This document shows, in pieces, positions 62,802 through 64,000 of a DNA stretch of 64,000 nt; position 1 is the stretch's first letter, and every line of letters starts with the position of its first letter. The notes under the pieces were generated by a model. It saw nothing but the letters and a program-made list of their open reading frames with translations. It ran no database searches and was not told the DNA's origin. The position numbers and the translations under genes are program-made. Source of the DNA: Azorhizobium caulinodans ORS 571 (GTDB taxonomy: Bacteria; Pseudomonadota; Alphaproteobacteria; Rhizobiales; Xanthobacteraceae); contig NC_009937.1 of the NCBI RefSeq assembly GCF_000010525.1, forward strand, positions 2,671,501 through 2,735,500. The letters are read 5' to 3'.

Positions 62802-63559
62802 GCGAACCGAAGAAACGCGTTCTCGTCACCGGCGGCGGGCGGGGCCTCGGCTCCGCCATCGTCCGTGCGCTCGCCGCACAGGGCTTCGCGGTGACCTTCA
62901 CATACCGCAGCGCCGGAGCCGAGGCCGAGGCGTTGATTGCGGCGATCACAGCTGATCTGCCCGACGCCGAGGTGAGCGCCCGCGCCGTTGATCTCGCCGA
63001 CCGGGCCGCCGTTGAGGCACTGGCCGAAGAACTGGAGAATGGCGAGACCTTCTACGGCTTCTGCCACAATGCCGGGGCGTCCTACGACACGCTCGCCGCC
63101 ATGGTGGACCAGGACAAGGCCGAAGCGGTCATGCAGGTGAACCACTTCGCCTTCGTGCGCCTCAGCCGCGCCCTGGTGCGGCCCATGACCCGCGCGCGGG
63201 AAGGCCGCATCGTCGCCATCGGCTCGGTGGCGGCACTCCAGGCCAATCCGGGCAATGTGGCCTATGCGGCCTCCAAGGCGGCCCTGCTCGCCCATGTGCG
63301 CGGGCTTGCGGTCGAAAGCGCCAAGCGCGGCGTCACCGTGAACTACATCGCCCCCGGCTTCATCGACACCGCCATGCTGGCGAAGTTCGCCGATCATCGC
63401 GCGCGCCTCGAAAGCCAGATTCCGGCCGGCCGTTTCGCCCAGCCGGACGACGTGGCACAGGTTGCCGCCTTTCTCTTCTCGCCCGGCGCGAGCTATATCA
63501 CCGGCGCCGTGATCCCGGTGGACGGCGGCCTCACCGCCACGCTCGCCGCCCACCGCTGA
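62798..63559 (+). CDS. fabG: 3-oxoacyl-ACP reductase-like short-chain dehydrogenase
   Basis: 253 residues, GTG start overlapping the ketosynthase stop. The dinucleotide site is VLVTGGGRGLGSAIV, the NAG motif is CHNAGASY, and the catalytic Ser-Tyr-Lys lies in SVAALQANPGNVAYAASKAAL. It fits reduction of 3-oxoacyl-AcpXL with NADPH. With fabZ and the ketosynthase it leaves only the enoyl reduction to be supplied, perhaps by the dehydrogenase that follows. Confidence 0.9.
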   Translation: MSEPKKRVLVTGGGRGLGSAIVRALAAQGFAVTFTYRSAGAEAEALIAAITADLPDAEVSARAVDLADRAAVEALAEELENGETFYGFCHNAGASYDTLAAMVDQDKAEAVMQVNHFAFVRLSRALVRPMTRAREGRIVAIGSVAALQANPGNVAYAASKAALLAHVRGLAVESAKRGVTVNYIAPGFIDTAMLAKFADHRARLESQIPAGRFAQPDDVAQVAAFLFSPGASYITGAVIPVDGGLTATLAAHR

Positions 63560-63577
63560 ACCTCGTCAGGACCAACA

Positions 63578-64000
63578 TGCGCGCCCTTCAACTCGTTTCC
63601 GACCGTTCGCTCCAGCTCGTCGACCTGCCCGAGCCCGACGCCCCCGGCGCCGGCGAGGTGCAGGTGCGCGTGAAGGCGCTCGCCCTCAACCACATCGACG
63701 TGTGGGGCTGGCGCGGCATGGCCTTTGCCAAGCGCAAGATGCCGCTGGTGGTGGGTGCGGAAGCGGCCGGCGAGATCGTCGCGCTGGGTGCCGACGTGCG
63801 CGGCCTGAAGGTCGGCCAGACCGTCTCCATGTATGGCGCCCTGACCTGCGGCCACTGCTCCAACTGCCTCAAGGGCCGCGACAATCTCTGCGAGAACGTG
63901 GGCGGCGTGCTCGGCTTCCACGTGGACGGCTTCGCCCGCGACGTGCTGAACATGCCCGAGCGCCTCGTCATTCCCGCCCCCGAGGGCGTGACCTTCGAGG
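63578..64000 (+). CDS. Zinc-binding alcohol dehydrogenase/enoyl reductase-like protein (partial)
   Basis: The first 141 residues are visible; the gene runs off the end. MRALQLVSDRSLQLVDLPEPD opens a medium-chain dehydrogenase. ALNHIDVWGWRGM and MYGALTCGHCSNCLKGRDNLCEN follow, the last holding the structural-zinc cysteines. In rhizobial acpXL clusters a gene of this type (adh2XL) precedes the acyltransferase lpxXL. It may act as the enoyl reductase of the elongation cycle. Confidence 0.85.

Overview
This 64-kb window is a high-GC chromosomal segment of an alphaproteobacterium of the order Hyphomicrobiales (Rhizobiales). The gene content recalls Xanthobacteraceae or Bradyrhizobiaceae, but this was judged by eye without a database search. 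Order-level evidence: a very-long-chain fatty acid cluster for lipid A (acpXL-fabZ-fabF-fabF-fabG-adh), the block ubiA - cysQ-like - DUF4170 - DUF374 - waaA - lpxK - DUF2093 - xseA - purD, the gph/rpiA/DUF2059 group, a long IF-1, and an ilvI-ilvN-ilvC run with an attenuator. No insertion sequences, prophage, CRISPR arrays or clear frameshifts were seen.

1-12.5 kb (all minus strand) is accessory metabolism. A hyuA-hyuB hydantoinase/oxoprolinase pair is followed by a LysR regulator. Then comes a seven-gene run with its own promoter: ABC permease, substrate-binding protein and ATPase (NMT1/SsuABC class), an enolase-superfamily enzyme, a Gfo/Idh/MocA oxidoreductase, a DUF993 TIM-barrel protein and a sugar-phosphate-isomerase-like protein cut by the window edge. 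It looks like an uptake-plus-catabolism operon for an unidentified substrate. 13-17.8 kb holds cardiolipin synthase, DUF2059, rpiA, gph, tRNA-Val(CAC) and an L,D-transpeptidase. 18-20.8 kb is a second ABC importer of the same class. 20.9-24.5 kb holds a small unknown gene, infA, a DEAD-box helicase, a DedA protein and a small secreted protein.

24.5-28.6 kb is modABC behind a ModE-type palindrome, with a short ModE-like repressor gene overlapping modC tail to tail. A flavodoxin/DUF2023 pair behind a Fur-like box follows. 28.8-32.6 kb is branched-chain amino acid synthesis, with an 18-residue leader peptide and terminator ahead of ilvI. 32.7-41.9 kb is the conserved ubiquinone/lipid A/purine block. 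A probable fluoroacetate dehalogenase sits at 41.9 kb. 42.9-59.1 kb is mainly housekeeping: tadA, rluB with a very long Arg/Gly-rich tail, rsmD, an MscS-type channel, mutL, a receiver protein, efp opposite epmA, a DoxX protein, rnhB, a zinc metallopeptidase, moaB, an HXXEE membrane protein and an aidB-like dehydrogenase.

59.3-64 kb is the acpXL cluster for the C28-type acyl chain of lipid A, running off the window inside the zinc alcohol dehydrogenase gene. One of its two ketosynthase-like proteins keeps the Cys-His-His triad. The other has lost it and resembles a chain-length factor. The lipid A genes at 35-38 kb and at 59-64 kb therefore supply Kdo transfer, the 4'-phosphate and the very long secondary acyl chain of one outer-membrane molecule.
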